Below are positions 41,868-53,300 of a stretch of DNA of 64,000 nucleotides, one piece after another. The position numbers were made by a program, and so were the translations under genes. Positions within the stretch are counted from its first letter, which is position 1; every line of letters starts with the position of its first letter. Origin of the DNA: Maniola hyperantus (lineage: Eukaryota > Arthropoda > Insecta > Lepidoptera > Nymphalidae); the NCBI RefSeq assembly GCF_902806685.2, contig NC_048557.2, positions 11,169,554 to 11,233,553 of the forward strand, written 5' to 3'. The notes beneath the pieces were generated by a model that was not told where the DNA came from, ran no database searches, and was given only the letters and a program-made list of their open reading frames with translations.

Positions 41868-42072
41868 AATATAAATGCGAAAGTGTGATTGTTTGTTGGT
41901 TTGTCCTTCAATCACGCCACAATGGAGCAACGGATCGATGTGATTTTCGTGTGTTGATAAAGATCTGGAAATGACATACGCTACTTTTTATCCTGGAAAA
42001 TCAAAGAGTTCCCACGGGATTTTTACAAACCTAAATCCACGCGAACGAAGTCGCAGGCATCATCAAGTTAAA
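41868..42072 (+). mobile_element. Helitron (Hel-2)
   Basis: ataatataaatgcgaaagtg to cgcgaacgaagtcgcaggca then tcatcaagt (degenerate CTAG). Confidence 0.62.
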
Positions 42073-42544
42073 CATAATATTATGATCAATGGAAAGGTCA
42101 CTACCCCAATGAGGATTGCAGAAAGAAAAAATAATCTGCATGCCTTCCGGCTGAAAACCTTGTGAAAATTAGGAAGTCTTCCAAAACAATAGAACGACCA
42201 AATTAATTAATTATATTTTATTCAAATGGTTAACTTTTTTTGGTATTTAAGATAAAATCTTATTTATCAGAATATAAGTAGTCAGGTAGTTAGTCGGGCA
42301 CTTGTAAGGTTATACCTACTTCCTTTGTTCATTCCGGGTTTACTTATTATTTTTAAGTTAAGTTAGAAAATACTTAGTCACTCATCGGGTGATTGGCAGA
42401 GCTGTATAACGTGGCGGAAATATCTACGCATCTCGCTTCCCCGCAGATCGCCCGTTTTCGCTTATCCTACTGGATATAGGAGCCAACGCGAGCGCGTCGC
42501 ATGTCACTAAGCCAGGTGCTCAGATATTTCCGCCGCGCGGCTTG

Positions 42545-42842
42545 GAGTTTCTCTACGTGATCAAATCAGAAATGAGGAGATCCGTAGGAGAACTAGAGTT
42601 ACCGACATACGGTTCGTGAAGCCGAATTGGCAATGGGCAGGACATAGTTCGAAAAACCGATAGACGTTGGGGTCCCAAGTTGCTAGAATGGGGAACGCAT
42701 CGGAAAGCGCCGCGTTGGAAGACCCCCATAAAAAAAACTGACATACCCCTTCCAAGTTAGCCCGCTTTCATCTTAGACTGCATCATCACTTACCACCAAA
42801 TGAGATTACAGTTGAGGGCTAACTTGTATCTGATTAAAAAAA
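42545..42842 (+). mobile_element. LINE tail joined to SINE D 3' end
   Basis: gtttctctacgtgatcaaat ... gaaccgatagacgttggggt is the RTE-like ORF. From about 42725 it becomes the SINE D body (gacataccccttccaagtta). Confidence 0.6.
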
Positions 42843-43289
42843 CAACTACATATTTCTCATGTGGCCGAAGTACTCTAACTTTCGCACTTTTAGGGTCTTA
42901 GCCTTTATAGTAGGTACCTAGTTACTGTTGTATCTATCGGTTGATAATGATGATGACGATGATGGCTTTAAGAAGGGCTAAGTAAAGCAAAAGTCCATGG
43001 GTTCGATATATCTGGTTTAATCAACTCCAGAAATCAATTAGGAATTCTTACTAATATTGTCAAAATCTCTCCTTGACCCAATAAAAATAACAAAAGAACA
43101 AACCAGCCGTATTGTCTAGTTATCACCCTTATCATTGCTATCATATCAGGTGTCATGGCGGCCAGATAACTATACTGATTCATCAGCAAATCGCGATGGG
43201 CGTACCATACCACATTGCCTGTTGAATTGTGGACAAACCCGCGTTTTTCGCTCGAAATAAACAAAATAAAAATAAAACCTTTCAGAAGA

Positions 43290-43765
43290 AGTTTATCGAT
43301 AGAATTTCTACCAGTTTTATAAAATTAGTGATGTGTCGAAGTTATTATCGCAAATTGTTTATCTCTACAATGCGAAATTTTAATTTTAAAAGACTTGTGT
43401 GTGATTAACTGTGAAATTCTTAGTTTATTACAGTTGAGTAACTAATATTTAGATAAAGATAAATAAAATAGGTACTTAAGATCTTTTCGACTAGTTTTTG
43501 TGTCAATAGATTAGTATAATAGATACTCAACTTATTCTAGTAAAACGTTTTATCTCTAGCATTGTGTACATACCTAAGATAAACATCAATGAATCAATCC
43601 CAATGTCATTTTAAAATAGTAATTTAAGAATAACAATTTATAACTTAAAAACTATAAAATTAATATCAATAAGACAATACCTACTTATCAATAGATTGCT
43701 AATTTACCGAATTAAAAAGAAATCTTTAAAACTAGTTATTAAATTGATAATGATTAATGATAAGA
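43290..43765. other. Unassigned AT-rich stretch upstream of the TRAF-like gene
   Basis: No repeat or coding frame seen. It is one of the few repeat-poor segments and may hold regulatory DNA for the plus-strand gene. Confidence 0.35.
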
Positions 43766-43904
43766 AACTAGCTGTTGGCCTGTTGCCCACGACTTTGTCC
43801 GCGTCCCGTGGGAACTGTCTTTTCCCGTGGAATTTACAAAAAAATTAATTCATACAAACCTTGTTCTGACAATTACAAACACAACAAAAAAAGAATTACG
43901 CGTA

Positions 43905-44065
43905 AAATTTAACTCCTCACGCGCCATTTTACCTTTTTGTGTTAGTACAAATTTCATGTCAAAAGTACGATTTTGGTCCTAATTTTAAAGGTGAATCGTA
44001 CTTTGGACATGACAGTTGACCCATAGAGTTAAAATGGCGCGTGAAGAGTCATTTTTTACGGACTA
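43905..44065. mobile_element. Fold-back MITE near the TRAF-like promoter
   Basis: aactcctcacgcgccatttt and aaaatggcgcgtgaagagtc are inverted arms about 110 bp apart, ending some 220 bp before the coding start. Confidence 0.6.
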
Positions 44066-44252
44066 TATCTAATTTGGTGCTGTCGTTCGGAAGTTATGCT
44101 CGTAGTACACATTTCGGCGATCCATTTTTAGATTTATAGATAATATAACGTTCATATTGCGAAAAAAAAGTTGAAGGTAACTAAGCAAGCCAAATATTGC
44201 TAGAATTGAAAATCTTAAAAGTGAGGAGTGTCAGTTTTCAAAATTGGTCCAA

Positions 44253-44291
44253 ATGCGTGGAGTTGCCTTTCGAAAATTGGCGCGAAAATGA
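44253..44291 (+). promoter_or_regulatory. Upstream ORF whose stop overlaps the TRAF-like start
   Basis: ATG at 44253 opens 12 codons in the other frame, ending TGA at 44289-44291. The main ATG (44288-44290) shares ATGA with it. Position seen directly; any effect on translation is inference. Confidence 0.5.
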
Positions 44292-44386
44292 GTATAAAGC
44301 GAGTGGAAGCTGACACGGAGGGGCTCCGTGTGAAGGAGAGCCCGTGCTACTTTTGCAATGATGCCGTGGAGATGGGGAAACTACAG
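44288..44386 (+). CDS. TRAF-like exon 1 (residues 1-33)
   Basis: MSIKRVEADTEGLRVKESPC then YFCNDAVEMGKLQ; donor GTTAGT, phase 0. The pair CYFC is the only zinc-ligand-like motif in the protein. Confidence 0.78.
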
Positions 44387-47300
44387 GTTAGTATCTGTAT
44401 ATCTGTCTGTCTGGTAGGATGCTTCAGTCGGGGCTAGGTACCATCCTTTTTTTTTTTTTATTCAGATACAAGTTAGCCCTTGACTGCAATCTCACCTGGT
44501 GGTAAGTGATGATGCAGTCTAAGATGATAGCGGGCTAACCTGGAAGGGGTATGGCAGTTTTTTATTAAACCCATACCCCTTTGGTTTCTACACGGCATCG
44601 TACCGGAACGCTAAATCGCTTGGCGGCACGGCTTTGCCGGTAGGGTGGTAACTAGCCACGGCCGAAGCCTCCCACCAGACCAGACCAGAAATTTAGAAAT
44701 TATAAAATTCCAAACCCCTGCCAGGAATCGAACCCGGGACCTCCCACTATTAAGACCACAGCGCTCACCACTGCGCCAGGGAGGTCGTCAAATCCTACCG
44801 GCAAAGCCGTGCCGCCAAGAGATTTAGCGTTTCGGTACAATACCGTGTAGAAACCGGAGGGGTATGGGTTTCATAAAATCTGCCATACCCCTTCCAGGTT
44901 AGCCCGCTTCCATCTTAGACTTCCATTCATCATCATTTACCACAGGTGAAATCGCAGTCAAGAGCTAACTTGTATCTGAATTCTGAATTTAAAAAAAACT
45001 TAGTACTGTTATTATACTACCTAAACATAATCTAGTTACTAGTTAACTAAATACCAATAACCTTTTGCCATAGATGAACTTGTAGTGTTAGTGATTTATA
45101 TTTTTCAAACCCGCAATGTATAGCAAAAACTCGGGGGTCAATGTCCGCCTACGACGCGGCATTGACCCCGCGTGCCCGCGGTATCTATCTACGCAACTTT
45201 CGTTGACCTTTAGTGTCAGTCATGTATTTGCTATACATTGCGAACTTTTACAAAATACAGGTTTTTATATATTTTTGTCGCGTTTTTCGTGGTATCTTAC
45301 CAGTAATCATCAGTACTATCACCTGTCTTCGTTTTTGCTAGAATAAGGACCCTATTACTAACTGCCTGTCCATCCGTCATTCGGTCTGTCTGTCAGGGGG
45401 CTATATCTCATAAACCGTAATAGGTAGAGAGTTTTTTCATGGGATGCGTACCTATTTCTATTGCCGCTTTTACATTTTTTTTAAAATGGCCACTAAATAA
45501 ATTTAACAAAATTAAAAAGAGACATTTTTTTGTACGATGGTACGAAACCCTTCATGTGCGAGTCCGACTCGCACTTGACCGGTTTTTTTAATAAGATGGC
45601 TTAAAAATAACTTAATACCTTGACAAAGTAGGTAACAGCAATGAAATGGACAGATAGAAGTAGGTATTTAGCCTTAAAAATATAGTAAGTAGGTAACCTT
45701 TAAATAATTTAAAATGAATTCGATGGTCGCAAATTATGAGAGCTATTGTGGTACCTACCTCCGCAATCAGTACCCTTATTATAAATGCGAAAGTATGTTT
45801 GTTTGTTGGTTTGTTGGTTTGTCCTTCTATCACGTTGCAACGGTGCAACGAATTGTCGTGATTTTTTGCATGGGTGTAGATAAAAACCTGAAGAGTGACA
45901 TAGGCTACTTTTTATCCCGGAAAATCAAAGAGTTTCCTCGGGATTTTAAGAACCTAATTCCAAGCGTACGAAGTCGCGGGTATCAGCTAGTCGTGTTATA
46001 TTCATGTACCTAAGTACAATGTTCTTATTGAAATAAAATTATTTTAAATCAATGAAATCATAAAATAATTTATGGATACCTAATTAAAATGGTGATAAAC
46101 TTCGAAGGTTTCGATATAAATCAGTAAAAGGCGATTCATTTTTTGTTATAAAAATCTTAGATTAATTAATTTGAAAGGTCTTTGATAAAAATATAGGTAG
46201 TTATTTCTTGTTTTTAATCTCGTATAACAGTCGTTTAAATAACATTCTTTTCATTAATAAAATTTTATTTTCATTTATATGCATTAATAACTTATGCTCG
46301 CGACTTCGTTCGCGTGGACTACACAAATTTCAAACCCCTATTTTACCCCTGTAGGGGTTGAACTTTCAAAAATCCTTTCTTAGCAGATGCCTACATCATA
46401 ATATCTATCTGCATGCCGAATTTCAGCTCGATCCGTCCAGTAGTTTGAGCTGTGCGTTGATGGATCAGTCATTCAGTCACCAGAGGATTGTATGTGGTGG
46501 CGCGCTCTTAGAAAGGCCTATGTCCAGCTGCACTGGACGCAAACAGTGGCCCTACCGCGGTTGTTTGACAGCTACAATGTCACGGTCGCAATCATCTCTG
46601 ATTGGTTAATGCTCGCTCACTATTGGCTACAATGCATTGTTGCAACAAGAATCGCACAAATTCAGCCAATCAGAACAATTGAGATTGTAATAATGATTGA
46701 TGCAGGTTTTAGACAATCGCCCTACTGGCTGATTGATTGATTATAATAATAATATATACCTAATAATAAATCTTTTTTATTCAAGTATACTTTTACAAGT
46801 GCTTTCGAATCGTCGGATGCATCTACCACTGGCTCGGAATGCCTTTCCTACCGAGAAGAACCAGCAAGAAACTCGGCGGTTGCTCTTTTCAAATAAGTAT
46901 TTGATATACAATGCCATGTATAAAAAAGTATTTGCAGCCCTGTGCGTTGCTGGAACGAGCTGCAGGTCAAATCCACGCTCTTTTATCATAGATAATCTTG
47001 ATTGATATCTATCCTGTCGGGTAAAATGGCTTGTTTTCTGTACGGGAGCGATGTGCAGGCTCGACTGTACCAAAGGGGAGATCTCCCACCGAGCGGTTGG
47101 TTGTGCTCGGTAGCGCCAGCTGGGCCGACGGTTGTATCTTGAAACTTCTATATATAGTCCAGATTGCAGAACACTCTGTTAGTGCGAGTACTGTCGGCGG
47201 TACATTTGTTCGGGACTATGTCATCGATTGAACAGCGCCATCTAGTTTCTATTGTGGCAACCGCCACATCTTATGCCCTTGTACAATGTAGTATTTTGAC

Positions 47301-50300
47301 AGAACCACCTGAAGCAATGCGGCAGTATACTGGAGCAGTGCCCGCTGCGCTGCGGGGCCTGGATACAGCGGAAACACAGGGACACCCATGTCAAGGAGTG
47401 TCCGCAGATGGAAAAGGTACCTATAGTAGGCGACAGCTTGAAATGGGAATCGGGGAGGAACGCCCCGCACACCCGCACAGCCTCCGCTCTAACCCGGTGC
47501 GGGCGAACGCGGGTGACGTGCGGGTGTGTGGGGCATCCCCCCGCCTCATACCCCGTCGCGGCGAACCGCCTGAATCCAGCGGTTCCCTGCGACTCGTCTG
47601 TTGTCGTCCGTCCACCTAGCGGGGGGTCTTCCAACATTGCGTCTTCCAGCGCAAAGTTGCCATTCCAGCACCTTGGGACCCCAACGTCTATCGGTTTTAC
47701 GAACTATGTGCCCTGCCCATTGCCACTTCAGCTTCGCAACCTGTTGAGCTATCTCGGCTACTCTAATCCTCCTACGGATCTCCTCATTTCTGATTTGATC
47801 TCGTAGAGAAACTCCAAGCATAATATAGCTCTCCATCGCCAGCTGAGTGACTCTGAACTTTCTTATGAGGCCCATAGTTAGCGACCATGTCTCCGATCCA
47901 TATGTCATCACTGTTGTGCGTTTTGCCACGCACCGTTCGAAGACAACAAGCACTGAGGAATTTTGGACAAGAAGACATCTCGAAGCTTCCTGAACGCTGC
48001 ACCAACCAAGTTGGATTCGGCGGCTGACCTCTTTCTCGAAATTGGACCTACCTATCTGGCTTGTGTATCCTATATACTCGTGTACAATTTCGAGTGTAGA
48101 GCTCCCAACGATTACCGAGTGGGGCCGGATTAACATTTCATTACAATAATACCTATCTCTGGTGTTTCAGAGCAGAGACGTGGCGTCTCCAAGCCACGTG
48201 CGACTGTCCGATCCGTCGCCACCCGCCGTCACCAACCATACGTGGAACCCCAAGACCGTCCCTCTGGAAGACTGCGTCAGCTACCTCGAGAAGGAAGTCA
48301 CTTCCATCAAGTATGTACCTACCTTTAGGTAGTACGGAGACTTCCTTTATTCACTAGCTCAATGATCTTGGTTTCTGCAACTGGAAGCTGCCACTACTCA
48401 TGTCCATTTTATACCATTTCATGTTAACGCGTCAACCAGCTGCTTTAAGAAAATTGGGACTTTTTGGTGTAGGTATAAGTCCCGCAAATTGCTATTGCGC
48501 TGGAACCATGTCTCATTAACATCGAAATGACGTCACTTTGACCTATATTTAAGTAAAAATATACCATCAGCTCGAAACTTCAGTCTAGTGCTGACATCAC
48601 TAAACTGGCGGCCACGCGCTTTAGCAATTTGCGCGACTTATATCATAAGTAATAGTTCTCCTCTTTGTTTAACGTTCTGTACCCGAAGGGTGCCAACGGG
48701 ACCCTATTACTATACATCCGCTGTCTGTCTATCAACGGGCTGTATCTCTTGAACCCGTTATAGGTAGAGAGTTGAAATTTTCACAGAATGTGTATGTCCT
48801 TCTATAAATGCCACTATAACAACAAATAACAAAAATCTCAAAATGGCCGCCATGAAAATAAAAACTTAAAATTCTTCAAGTATGAGTCCGACTCGTACTT
48901 GACCGATTGGACCATGACAGGTCGGCCCTTGACAGGCGGTTCTAGGATTATGCCAATGGTTCTAGGCTACCACCGATACGATAAGGCAATTTGAAAATCA
49001 TAAATTTCCAAGCTGACCCAGTAAGGAATCGAACCCGGGATCTCCCATTTATCTTCTGCACAGTACTCGCCACTACATCAACAACCTGGTATCTATCTGG
49101 ATTCCAGGCTACTCCTGGCTGAAGAATCCAGCCACCGTGACCTCCAGTCCACAGAGCTGGAAAACTTCCGATCCAAGCTGGTGTTAGTCGAGGAGCGAGC
49201 GCATCATTTCCTGTCAACCCTGGTGTCTCTGCGAGGAGCGGTGGACGATGAGGCCGAGCGCGCTGCCAACTGGGCGGCGCAGTTCAAACACGACCTGTCC
49301 AATGTGCAGCTGGCTTTACAGGTAACGACAGGTAGCAATCTTGGGGGCAGCTCCTTCTGTCTAATATTTCCTTGACTAGAGTATGGAGGAAGACAGAAAG
49401 AGAAAAAGTAAAAGAAAAAAAAGTAGGTATATGGTAGGTAGGTAGGTACGTGAAGAAACATGATGAGTTTCGGAGTCAAAAAGTCGGAGAAAGGTAAGAA
49501 AATTCTACACAAATTTTGTGCAGCAGCAAGCAATTTTGACGACCTCCCTGGCGCAGTCGTGAGCGCTGTGGTCTTATTAGTGGGAGGTCCCGGGTTCGAT
49601 TCCTGGCAGGGGTTTGGAATTTTATAATTTCTAAATTTCTGGTCTGGTCTGGTGGGAGGCTTCGGCCGTGGCTAGTTACCACCCTACCGGCAAAGCCGTG
49701 CCGCCAAGCGATTTAGCGTTCCGGTACGATGCCGTGTAGAAACCAAAGGGGTACGGGTTTAATAAAAACTGCCATATCCCTTCCAGGTTAGCCCGCTATC
49801 ATCTTAGACTGCATCATGACTTACCATCAGGTGAGATTGCAGTCAAGGGCTAACTTGTATCTGAATAAAAAAAAAAAAAGCGTGCCGTAGCTTAGGTACT
49901 AGTTAGAGCGTCGGGCGCGATCCCAAGAGACAGGGGTTGGATTCCTGCTGGTCCGCAATTTTTGATATGGCACTAATACTTAACAGTTTTTGGTGGCATC
50001 TCAATTCTCAACACGTTGTAAGTCATAGAATAATGGAATTCCTTGTTGGTGTGTCTCTTATTCCAGGAACTGCAAAGCCAGCAGCTGACCACAGTGATGA
50101 GGCTGGAGAGTGCTGTCAGCAGCCTAGTTCACGAGCAGCATGAGAGAGAGTTGCTGGAGCAAGCGCTCACACAGCATGACAATAGGATCCGGACCATTAA
50201 GAGTTTAGGTCAGTTTCTGCAATACCCGTTTGTACAGTGGCAGGTGATCCTCTACTTTTTTTTAAGAAAGCCAAGTTTATCATAATGACTAATATTCTCC

Positions 50301-53300
50301 TTTCCCCTCCAACTAAGCGTAAAGCTTGTGCTAGGAGTAGGTACGAGAATAGTGCAACGGGTGGGGTTTGAACCGGTGACCTTTCGGTTTCAGGCTGGTC
50401 CTTTAACCGTTGAGCTATCGAGGCTCTAAACTGTAATAACCATCATCAGCATCAACAACAACAAAAACCGATAGACGTCCACTGTTGGACAAACGTCTCT
50501 TGTAGCGACTTTCACCGCCAGAATCCAGCGGCTCCCTGCGACTCGCCTGATGACGTCCGTCCACCTATAGTGGGGGGTCTTCCAACGCTGCGATTTCCGG
50601 TGCGATGTCACCATTCCAGCACCTTGGGACCCCAACGTCTATTGGTTTTTCGCCTTGCTATGTGCCCTACCCATTGCCACTTCAGCTTCGCAACCCGTTG
50701 AGCTGTCGGTTACTGTAGTTCTCATACGGATCTTCTTATTTCTGATTTGATCACGTAAAGCAGCTCCAAGCATAGCTCTCTCCATCGCTAACTGAGTGAC
50801 CCTGAGCTTTCTTATTAGGCCCATGGTTAGCCGGGGCTGGTCAGTTAAATTTTATCTTTCTTGTTTCCAGAGGAAGTAATAGAGTACATAAAGCAGACAG
50901 TAGAAGAGGAAAGAGAGCGGAATGCGGACAGTCGCGCGATGCTGGAGAGTGAGTTGATGGAGTCGCGCAGATCCTCAGAACAGCTGGCGCAGCTGTCGGT
51001 CCTGAGGATGCAGATCCAGAACACCACTGCTGAAAGACCTGTAAGTTTCGACGCTAGGTAGGTATCTTTAAAGCAAGACTGAAGTATCTCCTTGAAGGGG
51101 TGCTTAACCCCATCTCAGGCCACATCATCACTTTGTCAGGTGGATTGTGGTCAAGCGTGTGCCTATGAATTTAAAAAAAACAATTTTCCAAACCCGGGGC
51201 CTCCCACTAATAAGACAACAGCGCTTACCACTGCGCCAGGGAGGTCGTCCTTTATCCAGCAGTGGACGTCTACCGGTTGATAATGATTATGATGATGATA
51301 AAATTTTACTTAAGAAAACTGCTATACCGTGGCTAAAGTCTACACCCCTTCCAAGTTAGTCTGCTTCCATTTTAGACTACGTCATCAATTTCCTAACTTG
51401 TCTTTCTATAATATAAAAATGAATCACTAAATAGGCTATATATAGGCTTAAAAAAATTGTCAAGTAGCCTATCGCACACAGCAGGTTCAGCTGTTCTCGA
51501 GATTTGCGATGAGCAACATTTCGCTAATTCTTTTTTTATAATATTCCTTGAAGTACGAGGATGGTTCTTACGGAGAGAAAAATTTTATTCATCCTCCCCC
51601 TCAATTTTCTAAACTCCACCCGAGCGAAGCCGGGGCAGGTAAGCTAGTTGAGGAATAAAAATCCTTTAATTTATTTTCAATTCTCTAGACAATAGACCGT
51701 CTAGCAGTCCTAGAGGTGGCCACAGCAGACGCTCGAGCGGAGACGGCGGAGCACGCCAACAGGATGGACAAAGTGTCGCGAGACCTCAGGGCCCTCACCA
51801 AGTCCTACCACAAGATGCGCAGTGAGCTCGCCGACTTCCAAACCAGGGTCGTTTTGGACAACCCTGAACTTGCTGGTGATAATGGTAAATAGGAACTACT
51901 AGCTGATGATTTTGCGGCTGTGCACTGTGCAGGGCTCTTGATACCCAGTATTACGTTGAGCGTTGCCGATTTATTGTGATCGCCCCTATTTTACCGTTCT
52001 TGTTCAATACTGTGAACTTACAGGCATGTTAAGTACGCGACAAGTCGAGATGGCAATCGGGGAAGACCTGCACCCGGTGAGCGGGGCGCTCCCTCCCGAT
52101 TTCTATTTTGACCTGTCGCGTACTTTACATGCCTGAGATTATAGTTGGTTTAGACCCAAGAGTTTTGCATATTTGCATATTAGCCATACGGCTGTAACAC
52201 AGCTCCTCATTACCTATGTACACTCTCTAAAGCCGATACGATTGACTAAAGTCGAGCTTTGTATCAGGTTTAAATGAAAGCAGAACTATCAGCTGAATCC
52301 TCTGCCTTTCATCAAAAAGAAAAAGAAAAGATCACTGCCCGGATAATTACTCGTACATAAGTGACTTCGAATAACTACAATATGAAGAGATTGTTAAAAG
52401 TACTTAGGTACAAAAAGCAGTGAAATAAAAATGGTAAATAAATGGCAGGATGCTTATTATAATAGGTGCTTTATTACCTACAGTTTTTGTTCCGATATTA
52501 TTATTTTATGATAATACGCAATTTGCATACAAAGCCTAGGTAGGTACCTATATATTACATCTTTGTACGTTATGCCTCTCGCTCGTTGTGATTGCTACAC
52601 TGACTGACTGGCAGCAAGCGAACCGTGGCCTAGCGGTCAAGGCGTCGCTGTCGGGCGCGAATCCAGAAGACGTAGGTTCGAATCCTGCCGGTTCCGTAAT
52701 TTTTAGGGTTCCGTACCTCAAAAGGAAAAACGAAACCCTTATAGGATCACTTTGTTGTCTGTCTGTCAAGAAACCTACAGGGTTGACCTAGAATCATGAA
52801 ATTTGGCAGGTAGGTAGGTCTTATAGCTGGCATTAGGGAAACATCTGAAAACGGTGAATTTGTGGTTATATCACACAAAAAAAAATTAATTGTGGTCATA
52901 AACTAATAATTTGTATTTTCAATTTTCGAAGTAAGCTAACTATAATTCACCTGTGCATTCTAAAACAGATTTTCATTTATTTTTACGCATCATAGTTTTT
53001 TAATTATCGTACAAAATGTCGAAAAAATACGACTGAGGTACGGAACCCTCGTTGCGCAAGCATGACTCGCACTTGGCCGGTTTTTTGATATGTATTTAAA
53101 ATTATACCCACTTATGTTCCTTTTAAGGTCACCTAATATGGAGGATAGACAACTTCACGGCTCGAATGAAAGACGCCAAAGAAAAAGATGCAATACTGAC
53201 GGGCCCTCTGTTCCGCACCAGTAAATACGGCTATACGTTGAAGGTGAGACTGCGATAGTTAAGCAACGTTGAGACGAGTCTGTAACTGGATGGGTGACAA

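Noticed and set aside
47546..48136. 196-codon frame as a host gene
   Set aside because: It is the C-terminus of a LINE polyprotein present at seven or more sites in the window.
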